Counted from the stretch's first letter, positions 14,277 through 23,146 are shown. The stretch is DNA of 40,257 nt from Elioraea tepidiphila DSM 17972 (GCF_000378465.1 NZ_KB899939.1:1-40257); one strand, 5' to 3'. Translations and numbers: made by a program. The notes: generated from the letters alone by a model not told the origin.

Positions 14277-16316
14277 ATGCCCTACCGGCTGGGTGTCGAT
14301 ATCGGCGGGACATTCGCGGATTTCTGCCTGCTGGACGAGGCGACCGGCGCGCTCTCGACGCTGAAGGTGCTGTCCACGCCGGCAACGCCCGGGGCGGAGG
14401 TGATCGCGGGACTGCAAGGGGTGGAGAAGCGGTTCGGCATCGCGGCCGATGCGATCACCTGGTTCACCCACGGCACGACCGTGGGCGTGAACGCGGTGAT
14501 CCAGCGCAAGGGCATCAGGCTCGCGCTGTTCGTCACGCGCCATTTCCGCGACGTGCTGGAGCTCGCGCGGCTGAAATCGCCGGATCCCTATCACCTGCTG
14601 TCGCAGCGGCCGGCGCCGCTGGTACCGCGCGAGCGCGTGTTCGAGATCGACGGTCGGCTCGGCGCCGACGGGGCCGAGCTCGAACCGCTCGACGAGGCCT
14701 CGGTCGAGGCGGCACTCGCCGCGGCCGAGGCGGCCGGCGCGGAAGGCGTCGTGCTCGCGCTGCTGCACGCCTATCGGAACCCCGCCCACGAGCACGCCGC
14801 CAAGGCCGTGATCGCGCGCAGGCGGCCTGATCTTCCCGTCTATTGCTCGGCCGATGTCTGGCCGATCATCCGCGAGTACGAACGCACCGTCACCGCCACC
14901 GTGCACGGCCATGCGCAACCACGCGTCGCGCAGTATCTCGGCGCCTTGCAGGCGGCGCTGCGGCAGGCCGGGGTCGCCGCTGAACCGATGGTGACGAAAT
15001 CGAATGGCGGCGTGATGCGGGCGGAGCTCGGCAAGACGCGCTGCGTCGAGATGCTGCTCTCCGGCACGGCGGCCGGGGCGATCGGCGCGGCCTTCGTCGC
15101 CCGCGAGGCCGGGGTGGCGCGCGCGATGAGCCTCGACATCGGCGGCACCAGCGCCGACGTCGCGGTGATCATCGACGGCGCGCCGAGCTACGGCACCGGC
15201 GAGCGCGTCGGCGACTTCCAGGTCTTCATCCCGACCGTTGCCGTCAGTTCGATCGGCGAGGGCGGCGGCTCGATCGCGGCGGTCGATGCGCTGAAGCGGC
15301 TGACCGTCGGGCCGGAGAGCGCGGGCTCCACGCCTGGCCCCGCATGCTACGGCCGCGGCGGCACGCGGGCGACCATCACCGATGCGATGTGCGTGCTCGG
15401 CCTGATCGGCCACGGCGCGCTCGGCTATGACAGCGTCACGGTACGGCGCGATCTCGCCGAGGCGGCGGTCGATGCGATCGCCGCCCCGCTCGGGCGGACG
15501 CGCGAGCAGGCGGCCGAGGCGATCGTGCAGGTCGCGATCAGCGGCATGTACCGCGAGATCAGCAAGCTCGCCGCGCGCCAGGGCGTGGATGCGCGCGAGT
15601 TCTGCCTGCTGCCCTTCGGCGGCGCGGGGCCGATGCTGGGTGCGCTGCTCGCGCGCGAGCTCGGCATGCGCGAGGTGCTTGTGCCGACCACGCCGGGCGT
15701 GCTCTCCGCCCTCGGCGGGTTGATCGCCGATATCCGCGGCGACGTGATCGAAACGGTCTATGCCGATCTCGATGCGCCCTCGCTGCCGCGCATCCTCGAC
15801 GCCTTCGCGCGGCTGGAGGCCGAGGCGATGCGGTGGATCCGCGAGGATCAGCGCTTCCGGGGCGAGGTGACGCTGAGGCCCTCGGCCGAGATGCGCTATC
15901 GCGGCCAGTCCTTCGAGATCGAGGTGCCGCTCGAGCGCGACTGGCTCGCGCGCGCCGATCGCGCCGCGATCGCCGAGGCGTTCCATCGCACGCATGAGCG
16001 CATCTACGGCCATGCCGACGCCGAGGCGCCGATCCAGGCGATCGCGCTCCGCATGGTGGTCGAGGGCGCGGTGCCACGGCCGCGCTTTCCCGAGCAGCCG
16101 CGCGAGACCGGCGCGCCCGTGCCCCTGCGCGAGGTCGGGATCTGGCTCGACGGCGCGCGCCGCACGGCACCGCTCTATGCGCGCAGCGCGCTCCGCCACG
16201 GCCACCGCTTCGCCGGCCCCTGCATCGTGCTCCAGGAGGACTGCACGACCTGCGTCCCGCCGGGCATGAGCGGCGCGGTGGACCGGTTCGGCAATCTCCG
16301 TCTGACCCTCGGCTGA
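14277..16316 (+). CDS. Hydantoinase/oxoprolinase family protein, A subunit (HyuA-like)
   Basis: A 679-residue protein of the HyuA family (ATP-dependent N-methylhydantoinase, 5-oxoprolinase and acetone carboxylase beta relatives). The ATP-fold phosphate loop DIGGTF is at 8-13, WFTHGTTVGVNAV follows at about 62, and the second actin-like lobe has SLDIGGTSADVAVI and the LLPFGGAGP loop. The C-terminal domain ends in the usual GPCIVLQEDCTTCVPPG phrase. The ATG at 14277 is six bases after the SDR stop; a GTG 18 bases upstream is an alternative. It pairs with the B subunit 9 bases downstream. Together they would activate a cyclic amide or carbonyl with ATP for opening or carboxylation. Confidence 0.92.
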   Translation: MPYRLGVDIGGTFADFCLLDEATGALSTLKVLSTPATPGAEVIAGLQGVEKRFGIAADAITWFTHGTTVGVNAVIQRKGIRLALFVTRHFRDVLELARLKSPDPYHLLSQRPAPLVPRERVFEIDGRLGADGAELEPLDEASVEAALAAAEAAGAEGVVLALLHAYRNPAHEHAAKAVIARRRPDLPVYCSADVWPIIREYERTVTATVHGHAQPRVAQYLGALQAALRQAGVAAEPMVTKSNGGVMRAELGKTRCVEMLLSGTAAGAIGAAFVAREAGVARAMSLDIGGTSADVAVIIDGAPSYGTGERVGDFQVFIPTVAVSSIGEGGGSIAAVDALKRLTVGPESAGSTPGPACYGRGGTRATITDAMCVLGLIGHGALGYDSVTVRRDLAEAAVDAIAAPLGRTREQAAEAIVQVAISGMYREISKLAARQGVDAREFCLLPFGGAGPMLGALLARELGMREVLVPTTPGVLSALGGLIADIRGDVIETVYADLDAPSLPRILDAFARLEAEAMRWIREDQRFRGEVTLRPSAEMRYRGQSFEIEVPLERDWLARADRAAIAEAFHRTHERIYGHADAEAPIQAIALRMVVEGAVPRPRFPEQPRETGAPVPLREVGIWLDGARRTAPLYARSALRHGHRFAGPCIVLQEDCTTCVPPGMSGAVDRFGNLRLTLG

Positions 16317-16325
16317 GGCCCCGCG

Positions 16326-18290
16326 ATGTCGATCGATCCCGTCACGCTGCAGATCCTCGGCAACCATGCCCAGGCGGCCGCCGAAAGCATGGCATTCACG
16401 CTGTTCCGCACCGCGCATTCCACCTTCGTCAAGGAGACCGAGGATTTCACGACCGGGCTCTGCACGCCCGACGGGCAGACCTTCGCCTCGCCGCGCGAAC
16501 TCGGTGCGACCTGGTTCGTCGGCCTCGACTACGGCCCGGTGATCCGCGCGATCGACGACTACCGCGAGGGCGATGTGTGCATGACCAACGACCCGTATAG
16601 CGGGTTCGTCTGCACCCATTCGCCGGACATCCATCTCTGGAAGCCGATCTTCTGGCAGGGCGAACTCGTCTGTTTCGCGGTCGGCCACATCCACAACACC
16701 GATGTCGGCGGTGCGGTGCCGGCCTCGCTCTCGCGCACGCTGACCGAGGTGCACCAGGAGGGCATCCGCTTCCCGCCCTGCAAGCTGGTGGATGCGGGCA
16801 GGCTCGATCAGCGCCTGCTCGACATCATGCTGCTGAACGTGCGCGCGCCGACCCAGAACTGGGGCGATCTGAAGGCGCAGCTCGCCTCGGTCGCCACCGG
16901 CGAGCGCAAGGTGCACGAGATGATCCGCCGCTTCGGCATCGAGACGTTCCGCCAGGGCATCCGTGACCTGCTCGATCTCGGCGAGCGCCAGGCGCGCCGC
17001 GTGCTCGCCGCCATCCCCGACGGCGACTACCCGTTCACCGACTATCTCGACGAGGATTCGCCGAACGGCCTGCCGTGCCGGCTGCACCTGAACCTGAAGA
17101 TCCGCGGCGAGGAGGCGGTGCTCGACTTCACCGGCTCCGACCCGCAGCTCGCGGCCTCCCTGAACGTGCCGACGGGCGGCAACCCGCGCCACATCCTGCT
17201 GATGGTGGGCTGGAACTACGCGCTCTACACGCTCGACAGCACGGTGCTGCTGAACGGCGGTCTGACGCGCCCCGCGACCTGCATCACGCCGGAAGGAACC
17301 ATCCTGAACCCGGTCTTTCCTGCCGCGGTGGGCATGCGTTCGCTGACCTGCGCGCGACTGCAGGGGGTGATCATGGGTGCCTTCCAGCGCGCGGTGCCCG
17401 ATCGTCTGCCCGCCGGCCCGGCGAGCGGGGGGCCGATGATGAACGTCAACACCACCGACAACCGCACCGGCCGGCGACTGATGGCGGCGATCGACCCGAT
17501 CACGGGCGGCGCCGGCGGCTCGCCTTTCGGCGACGGCATGGACGGGTCGGGAGCGAACAACGGCTTCCTCAAGAACACACCGGTCGAGATCAACGAGGCC
17601 GAGGTGCCGATCCGCATCCTGCGCTACGGGCTGGAACCCGACAGCGGCGGCGCGGGGCTGCATCGCGGCGGTCTCGCGACCGTGCTGGAGTTCCGCGTGC
17701 ACGCGCCGGGCACGGTCGTGACCGCGCGCAACCGCGACCGCACGCGCTTCCGCTCCTGGGGGGTGCAGGGCGGCCGCCCCGGCGCGGCCTCGCAGTTCTG
17801 GCGCAATCCCGGCAGCAACCGCGCCGAGAACCTCGGCAACACGGACGTGGTCACGCTCGATCCGGGCGACGTGATCCGCATCGTCTGCTCGGGCGGATCG
17901 GGCTGGGGTCCGCCCTGGCAGCGGCCCGTCGAGGCCGTGCTCGCCGATCTCGCCGCCGGCAAGGTGACGGCCGAAGCCGCCACGCGCGATTACGGCGTGG
18001 TGCCGGGAGATGACGCGGCGACGGCTGCGCGCCGGGCGGAGCTCGCCGCCGCGCCGCTCCGGATGTTCGACGCGGGGCCGGAACGTGACGCCTATGAGCG
18101 GGTCTGGACGGAGGCGAACTACGCCGAGCTGACCGCGATCCTGGCACGCCTGCCGGTGCATTGGCGCCACTACGCCAAGCGGCGCATCTTCGCCCTGGTC
18201 GATGCCACGCCCGACCGGCGCGGCGACGGCAGCGAGGTGCGCGCCGCCTTCGCCGCCTTGCAGGACGAGTTCCCGCAGATCGCGCACTGA
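16326..18290 (+). CDS. Hydantoinase/oxoprolinase family protein, B subunit (HyuB-like)
   Basis: A 654-residue HyuB-family protein. Characteristic blocks are DPVTLQILGNH at the start, CMTNDPYSGFVCTHSPDIHL (about 79-98, possible metal ligands), GHIHNTDVGGAVPASL, LNVPTGG, the GGSPFGDGMDGSGANN stretch and a final GGSGWGPPWQRP. These match the catalytic partner of HyuA in ATP-dependent cyclic-amide hydrolases and related carboxylases. There is no third small subunit such as that of acetone carboxylase, which favours a hydrolase. A carbamoylase (HyuC) is also missing from the window, so classical hydantoin breakdown is incomplete here. Confidence 0.92.
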   Translation: MSIDPVTLQILGNHAQAAAESMAFTLFRTAHSTFVKETEDFTTGLCTPDGQTFASPRELGATWFVGLDYGPVIRAIDDYREGDVCMTNDPYSGFVCTHSPDIHLWKPIFWQGELVCFAVGHIHNTDVGGAVPASLSRTLTEVHQEGIRFPPCKLVDAGRLDQRLLDIMLLNVRAPTQNWGDLKAQLASVATGERKVHEMIRRFGIETFRQGIRDLLDLGERQARRVLAAIPDGDYPFTDYLDEDSPNGLPCRLHLNLKIRGEEAVLDFTGSDPQLAASLNVPTGGNPRHILLMVGWNYALYTLDSTVLLNGGLTRPATCITPEGTILNPVFPAAVGMRSLTCARLQGVIMGAFQRAVPDRLPAGPASGGPMMNVNTTDNRTGRRLMAAIDPITGGAGGSPFGDGMDGSGANNGFLKNTPVEINEAEVPIRILRYGLEPDSGGAGLHRGGLATVLEFRVHAPGTVVTARNRDRTRFRSWGVQGGRPGAASQFWRNPGSNRAENLGNTDVVTLDPGDVIRIVCSGGSGWGPPWQRPVEAVLADLAAGKVTAEAATRDYGVVPGDDAATAARRAELAAAPLRMFDAGPERDAYERVWTEANYAELTAILARLPVHWRHYAKRRIFALVDATPDRRGDGSEVRAAFAALQDEFPQIAH

Positions 18291-18299
18291 GAAGGGAGC

Positions 18300-19076
18300 A
18301 TGCCGATGCGCTTTTCCGGCCAGAGGGTCGTGATCACCGGCGCGGCCGGCGTCTATGGCCGCGAGCTCTCGGCCGCCTTCGCTGCCGAGGGCGCGCGCCT
18401 TCTCCTCGCCGACCGCAGCGAGGCCGATCTCGCCGCCGCCGTGCCGGCGGGCCTCGCGCCCGACAGGGTGACGCTGCACGCCGCCGATCTCGCGACCGAC
18501 ACGGGCATCGACTCGTTGATCGCGGCGGCGATCGCGGGCGGCGCGCCGGATGTGCTGGTCAACAACGCCGGCATCTATCCCTTCATCCCGCTCATGGAGG
18601 TCACGCCCGCCGAGTACGACCGCATCCTGGGCGTCAACACGCGCGCGCCGTTCCGGCTGATGCAGGGCATCGGGCGGGCGATGGCCGAGGCCGGGCGCGG
18701 CGCGATCGTCAATGTCACCTCCTCGGCCGCCGAGGTGATCCGCGGCAACGGCGTGCCCTACGGCGCATCGAAATGCGCGCTCGAGTATCTCACGCGCGCC
18801 TTCGCGATCGAGCTCGGCCCGCGCGGCGTGCGGGTGAACAGCGCGCGCCCGCCCTTTGCGGAGGGCAGCGCGCTCGTCTCCATGCCGCCTGGCTATGCCG
18901 AGGCGGTGGTTGCGCGCGCGCTGCTCGGGCGCGGGCGCCGCGCCGGCGCCTTCGCCGACGCGGTGCTGTTCCTCTGCTCCGACGCGGCCGACTACATCAC
19001 CGGTGCGGTGCTGGACGTGGGTGGTGGCGGCGCGATCAACCGGCGCGACGGCGCGGCCACCCGCGCGCGCAGCTGA
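18300..19076 (+). CDS. SDR-family oxidoreductase with altered cofactor loop
   Basis: A 258-residue SDR. NNAG is at 88-91, the active Ser is in VTSSAAE (139-145) and Tyr154-x-x-x-Lys158 is YGASK. The cofactor loop reads TGAAGVYG (13-20). Compared with the usual TGxxxGxG the middle Gly is Val18 and the large Tyr19 follows, which could change cofactor binding. Asp at 38 (LLLADRS) suggests NAD(H). The start is preceded by GAAGGGAG. It is the first of three adjacent SDR genes, which are diverged in sequence and so not a recent tandem array. Confidence 0.88.
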   Translation: MPMRFSGQRVVITGAAGVYGRELSAAFAAEGARLLLADRSEADLAAAVPAGLAPDRVTLHAADLATDTGIDSLIAAAIAGGAPDVLVNNAGIYPFIPLMEVTPAEYDRILGVNTRAPFRLMQGIGRAMAEAGRGAIVNVTSSAAEVIRGNGVPYGASKCALEYLTRAFAIELGPRGVRVNSARPPFAEGSALVSMPPGYAEAVVARALLGRGRRAGAFADAVLFLCSDAADYITGAVLDVGGGGAINRRDGAATRARS

Positions 19077-19078
19077 GC

Positions 19079-19846
19079 ATGCCGCGCCCGGATCGCTTCA
19101 CCGGGCGGGTCGGTGTCGTCACCGGCGCGGCCTCCGGGCTTGGCCGAGCGACCGCGATCGGACTGGCCGCCGAGGGCGCGCGGCTGGTCCTGTTCGACCG
19201 CGACGCCGAGGGGCTCGCCGAGACCGCCGCATCGTGCCCCGGTTCGGTCTGTGTCGCGGGCGACGTCACCGCCGCCGCCGACCACGCGCGTGTGCTGGAC
19301 GCGGCCGCACCGCTCGGCCCGATCGCGCTGGTCGCCACCGCCGCCGGCATCCTCGGCCCCGCCGCCCCGCTCACGGATGTTGCGGAAGCCGACTGGGACC
19401 GGCTGTTCGCGGTGAACGTCAAGGGCACCTGGCTCGCGATCCGCGCGATACTGCCGCAGATGCTGGCGGCCGGGCGCGGCGCGATCGTGACCTTCGCCTC
19501 CGGCGCCGGGCTCGCCGGCAACCCGACCATGCCGGCCTATTCGGCGAGCAAGGGCGCGGTGGTGCTGCTGACGCGCTCGCTCGCGGTCAGCCACGTGACG
19601 CAGGGCATTCGCGCCAACTGTGTCTGTCCGGGCCCGATCGAAACGCCCATGCTGCGCGACACCTTCGCCCAGGCGGGTGATGCGGCGGCGGTGGCGGCGC
19701 GCGAGGCGGCGTTCCGCGCGCGCAACCCGATGGGCCGCTTCGGCACCGTCGATGAGGTCGCCGAAAGCGTGCTGTTCCTGCTGAGCGACGCGGCGAGCTA
19801 CATCACCGGCGTGGCGCTGCCGGTGGACGGAGGCAAGCTTGCCTGA
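19079..19846 (+). CDS. SDR-family oxidoreductase with TAAG in place of NNAG
   Basis: A 255-residue SDR. The cofactor motif TGAASGLG (15-22) and Asp40 (VLFDRD) suggest NAD(H). The catalytic Ser is in FASGAG (139-144) and Tyr154-x-x-x-Lys158 is YSASK. The structural NNAG motif is replaced by TAAG (87-90, in VATAAGILG), so the conserved Asn that supports the central sheet is absent. The ATG at 19079 follows the previous stop by two bases. Its stop overlaps the start of the next SDR by eight bases. Probable dehydrogenase for a pathway alcohol. Confidence 0.88.
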   Translation: MPRPDRFTGRVGVVTGAASGLGRATAIGLAAEGARLVLFDRDAEGLAETAASCPGSVCVAGDVTAAADHARVLDAAAPLGPIALVATAAGILGPAAPLTDVAEADWDRLFAVNVKGTWLAIRAILPQMLAAGRGAIVTFASGAGLAGNPTMPAYSASKGAVVLLTRSLAVSHVTQGIRANCVCPGPIETPMLRDTFAQAGDAAAVAAREAAFRARNPMGRFGTVDEVAESVLFLLSDAASYITGVALPVDGGKLA

Positions 19847-20600
19847 CGCGGCGCGCTTCGCCGGCCGCGCCGCGATCGTCACCGGGGCGGCACGCGGTAT
19901 CGGTGCGGCGACCGCGCGCCGGCTCGCCGCTGAGGGCGCGCGCGTCTTGTGCGTCGATAGCGATCCCGCCGTCATCGAGGCTGCCACGGCCTGTGGGGGC
20001 GAGGCGTTGGTGCTCGACGTCGCCGCGCCGGGCGCGGGGCAACGTCTTGCCGACGCGGCCCGCGCCGCGTTCGGTCGCGTCGACATCCTGGTCAACAACG
20101 CTGGCATCGGCGGATCGAAGCCGCTCGCCGAGTCCGACGACGCGCTGATCGACCGCTTCATCGACACCAACCTGAAGGCCGTGCTGCGCATCACCCGCGA
20201 CCTCCTGCCGCTGCTCGCGCGTCCGGGCGGGCGGATCGTCAACGTCGCCTCGGTGTTCGGCGAGGTGGGCCATCCCGGCACCACGGCCTATGCGGTCGCC
20301 AAGGCCGGTGTCGCGCAGTTCACGCGCCAGTTCGCGGGCGAACTCGCGCCCGAGGGCATCCTGGTCAACGCCGTCGCTCCCGGCGTGATCGAGACGCGCA
20401 TGACCGAGGGCCACCGGCAGAACCCCTACTACCTGCGCGCGGTGCTCGCGCCCACACCGCTCCGCCGCGCGGGCGCGCCCGAGGAGGTCGCGTCCGTGAT
20501 CGCGTTCCTGGCCTCGGACGACGCCTCCTACGTCGCGGGCGCCGTGATCGCGGTGGATGGCGGATGGCTTGCGGCACGGCATCCGCCGCGCGAGGCTTGA
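19839..20600 (+). CDS. SDR-family NAD(P)-dependent oxidoreductase
   Basis: A 253-residue SDR with TGAARGIG (15-22), Asp40 (VLCVDSD), NNAG (86-89), the active Ser in VASVFG and Tyr151-x-x-x-Lys155 (YAVAK). The start is probably the TTG at 19839, overlapping the previous stop and preceded by GGAGG. With TTG the length fits the family and the Rossmann fold begins at the usual distance. It is the third SDR in a row and the fourth in the operon. Such runs often serve stepwise oxidation of hydroxy intermediates, or stereoisomer-specific steps. Confidence 0.88.
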   Translation: MPDAARFAGRAAIVTGAARGIGAATARRLAAEGARVLCVDSDPAVIEAATACGGEALVLDVAAPGAGQRLADAARAAFGRVDILVNNAGIGGSKPLAESDDALIDRFIDTNLKAVLRITRDLLPLLARPGGRIVNVASVFGEVGHPGTTAYAVAKAGVAQFTRQFAGELAPEGILVNAVAPGVIETRMTEGHRQNPYYLRAVLAPTPLRRAGAPEEVASVIAFLASDDASYVAGAVIAVDGGWLAARHPPREA

Positions 20601-20628
20601 GCGGATCGATGCAAGGGAACCGAGAGCG

Positions 20629-21459
20629 ATGATCGACATGCGCGTGGCCTGGCCGAACGGCGCCCGGGTTGCGGTGATGCTCACCTTCGACTTCGACGCC
20701 GAGACGCTGTGGCTGTCGCGCGATCCGGCGAACGCGAAGCGGCCGGGCACGCTGAGCCAGGGGACCTACGGCGCCAAGGTGGCGGTGCCGAAGATCCTGG
20801 AGACGCTGGGCGAGGCGGGTGTGAAGGGCACCTTCTTCGTGCCCGGCTGGACGGCCGAACACCACACCAACCGGGTCGAGATGATCCTGCGCGAAGGTCA
20901 TGAGGTCGCGCATCACTCCTACAGCCATCGCTGGGTCGATCCCGATTTCCCCGACCAGGAGATCGAGGAGATGGAGAAGGGGCTGGAGGCGCTGAAGCGC
21001 ACGGTCGGCGTCGTGCCGAAGGGATACCGCTCACCGGCGGGAGAGACGAGCGAGCTGCTGATCAAGCTGTTGCAGAAGCACAACTTCCTCTACGACTCCT
21101 CGCTGATGGACGACATCAACCCCTACCGTCACATCCTGCCGGACGGGTCGAAGGGGCCGATCGAACTGCCCTGGCACTGGAGCCTGGACGACGCGCCGTT
21201 CGCGCTGTTCTCGATCAAGTCGCCGCGGCCGATCTTCACCAACAGCCACATCAAGGAGGTCTGGCAGGACGAGTTCCGCGAGATCTACCGCTGGGGCGGG
21301 CTGTTCGATCTCGTGATGCACCCGCAGGTGAGCGGACGGCCGAGCCGGATCGCGCTGCTGCGCGAGATGATCGCCTGGATCCAGACCTTCCCGGGCGTCT
21401 GGTTCGCGACCGGCACGGAAGTGGCCGAAGCCTGGGCCAGGGCGCACGACAAGGGCTGA
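20629..21459 (+). CDS. Polysaccharide deacetylase (NodB/PuuE-like) family hydrolase
   Basis: A 276-residue protein with the NodB homology fold. The metal and base aspartates are in TFDFD (19-23: Asp21 base, Asp23 metal) and the zinc histidines in HSYSH (His96, His100). A later RSPAGE motif (about 149-154) and FDLVMHPQVSGRPSR near the end match PuuE-type cofactor-independent allantoinases and related amidohydrolases rather than chitin deacetylases. There is no signal peptide, so the enzyme is cytoplasmic and acts on a small molecule. The ATG at 20629 is 28 bases after the SDR stop; an upstream in-frame ATG at 20557 would overlap it. In this operon it is a candidate for hydrolysing a cyclic or linear C-N bond. 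Confidence 0.88.
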   Translation: MIDMRVAWPNGARVAVMLTFDFDAETLWLSRDPANAKRPGTLSQGTYGAKVAVPKILETLGEAGVKGTFFVPGWTAEHHTNRVEMILREGHEVAHHSYSHRWVDPDFPDQEIEEMEKGLEALKRTVGVVPKGYRSPAGETSELLIKLLQKHNFLYDSSLMDDINPYRHILPDGSKGPIELPWHWSLDDAPFALFSIKSPRPIFTNSHIKEVWQDEFREIYRWGGLFDLVMHPQVSGRPSRIALLREMIAWIQTFPGVWFATGTEVAEAWARAHDKG

Positions 21460-21464
21460 ACGGG

Positions 21465-21483
21465 GCCGGCGGATGGCGCCGGC
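21465..21483 (+). promoter_or_regulatory. Small intercistronic hairpin before the second binding protein
   Basis: GCCGGCG and CGCCGGC pair perfectly (7 bp) around GATGG. The hairpin lies between the deacetylase stop and the AGAGGAGAGG ribosome site of the binding-protein gene. No T tract follows. It may stabilise or separate the downstream message, which would allow a different level of the binding protein. Confidence 0.4.
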
Positions 21484-21504
21484 GACTCGCAGAGGAGAGG
21501 AACG

Positions 21505-23103
21505 ATGGGACTGAGAGGCGCACTCCGGAACGGTGCGCTGGCGGCGCTGCTCGCCTTGGGCGCGGTGCAGCCGGCAGGGGCGCAGGCGGACCGGCCATTC
21601 CGCTTCGTCGTCAATGTCGGTTTGCAGAATCTCGATCCGATCGCGGGCCCGTCCTTCGTCACCCGCAACTTCGCCTACCTCGTGTTCGACACGCTGGTGG
21701 CGATGGACAGCCAGGGCCAGTTCCGGCCGCAGATGCTGGAGGGCTGGCAGGTCAGCGATGATCGGCTGACCTGGACCTTCAAGCTGCGGCCTGGGCTCAA
21801 GTTCCACGACGGCAGCCGCGTGACGGCCGATGACGTGGTCGCCTCGCTCCGGCGCTGGGGCGGGCGCGATGCGATCGGGCGGCGGCTGATGGCGGCGACG
21901 CGCGAGCTGCGCGTGGTCGATCCCGACGCCTTCGTGATCGCACTGTCGCGGCCCTTCGGCGGCGTGCTCGACGCGCTCGGCAAGCCGAGCGTGCACGTGC
22001 CCTTCATCATGCCCGCGCGCATCGCCGATGCCACGCCGCCGACCCAGACCGTGCGCGAGATCATGGGCTCGGGGCCGTTCCTGTTCGACCGCAGCACCTG
22101 GGTGCCGGGCGAGAAGGCGGAGTTCCGCCGCAACCCCGACTACGTGCCGCGCGCCGAACCGGCGGACGGGCTCGCCGGCGGCAAGGTGCCGAAGCTCGAG
22201 CGCGTGGAGATGCTGACGCTGCCCGATCCGGGGTTGCGCGCGGCCGCCTTGCAGCAGAACGAGGTGGACTACCTCGAATACGTGCCGGTCGATCACCTGC
22301 CGCGGCTGCAGCGCAACCGCAACATCGTGATCGCCAAGGCCAGTGGCATCGCGCAGATGATGTACGCGCTCAGCATCAATCACGCGCTGCCACCGTTCAA
22401 CGACGTGCGGATGCGTCGCGTGCTGCAGCAGGTGCTGGATCGCCACGAGATCCTCGCCGGCGCCGGCGTGCCGTCCGAGCTCGCCTTCCCCGACTGCGTC
22501 TCGCTGTTCATGTGCGGCGCCCCGTATTCCAGCGAGCGCGGTGCGGACGTGATCCGCCAGCCGTCGCTGGAGAAGGCGCGCAGCCTGCTGCGCGAGGCGG
22601 GCTACAACAACGAGCCGATCACCGTGCTGCTGCCGGCGGACTCGATCCTGCTGAACCCCTACGGGCTGGTGCTGATCGACCGGCTGAAGCGGGCGGGGGT
22701 GAACGTGGACGTGCAGGCGCAGGACTGGAGCTCGATCGCGCAGCGCTGGGTCCGCCGCGAACCGATCGGCCAGGGTGGCTGGCATCTCGTGCCCGTGGTC
22801 TATACCGGCTTCGACATGTCCGACCCGCTGAGCAATCTCGGCACGGGCTACAACTGCACCGGCAACCAGCCCTGGGGCTATTGCGACCAGGCGATGCAGA
22901 CGCTGATCGAGCAGTTCGAGGCCGAGAGCGATATCGCGAAGCGCAAGGAACTGGCCGCGCAGATCCAGGAGGCGTCGTACCGCAACGTCACCTTCCCGAT
23001 CGCCGGGCAGTTCCGCAGCCCGGCGGCCTGGCGCGCGGAACTGCGCGGCGTGATCGATTTCGGCTTCCCGGTGATCTGGAACATCGAGCGGCCGGGGCGC
23101 TGA
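21505..23103 (+). CDS. Peptide-type ABC importer substrate-binding protein (SBP_bac_5), Sec-exported
   Basis: A 532-residue family-5 binding protein. It has a Sec signal (LAALLALGAVQPAGAQ, cleavage after about residue 28). The mature domain includes NLDPIAGPSFVTRNFAYLVF, LTWTFKLRPGLKFHDG and VTADDVVASLRRWG. Two Cys pairs (FPDCVSLFMCG and YNCTGNQPWGYC) could form disulfides. It is the last gene of the rightward operon and has no permease of its own. It may share the DppBCDF-like permease encoded at 6857-10710, giving that importer a second ligand range. The ribosome site AGAGGAGAGG is very strong. Confidence 0.92.
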   Translation: MGLRGALRNGALAALLALGAVQPAGAQADRPFRFVVNVGLQNLDPIAGPSFVTRNFAYLVFDTLVAMDSQGQFRPQMLEGWQVSDDRLTWTFKLRPGLKFHDGSRVTADDVVASLRRWGGRDAIGRRLMAATRELRVVDPDAFVIALSRPFGGVLDALGKPSVHVPFIMPARIADATPPTQTVREIMGSGPFLFDRSTWVPGEKAEFRRNPDYVPRAEPADGLAGGKVPKLERVEMLTLPDPGLRAAALQQNEVDYLEYVPVDHLPRLQRNRNIVIAKASGIAQMMYALSINHALPPFNDVRMRRVLQQVLDRHEILAGAGVPSELAFPDCVSLFMCGAPYSSERGADVIRQPSLEKARSLLREAGYNNEPITVLLPADSILLNPYGLVLIDRLKRAGVNVDVQAQDWSSIAQRWVRREPIGQGGWHLVPVVYTGFDMSDPLSNLGTGYNCTGNQPWGYCDQAMQTLIEQFEAESDIAKRKELAAQIQEASYRNVTFPIAGQFRSPAAWRAELRGVIDFGFPVIWNIERPGR

Positions 23104-23111
23104 TGTCTGTC

Positions 23112-23146
23112 GCGCGGCGGGGCGCCGACGCGGCGCCCCGCCGCGC
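23112..23146. terminator. 15-bp-stem hairpin between convergent genes
   Basis: GCGCGGCGGGGCGCC (23112-23126) pairs perfectly with 23132-23146 around a GACGC loop. It fills the gap between the second binding-protein gene (+) and the HldE gene (-), whose stop begins at 23147. There is no U tract on either side, so it may act as a barrier or processing site for both transcripts and not as a textbook intrinsic terminator. Confidence 0.7.

Noticed and set aside
13989-18479. Open frame of about 1496 codons on the minus strand opposite hyuA/hyuB
   Set aside because: It lies antisense to clear HyuA, HyuB and SDR genes. Its composition (Arg, His, Ala, Gly, Asp rich, no domains) is typical of shadow frames in very GC-rich DNA.
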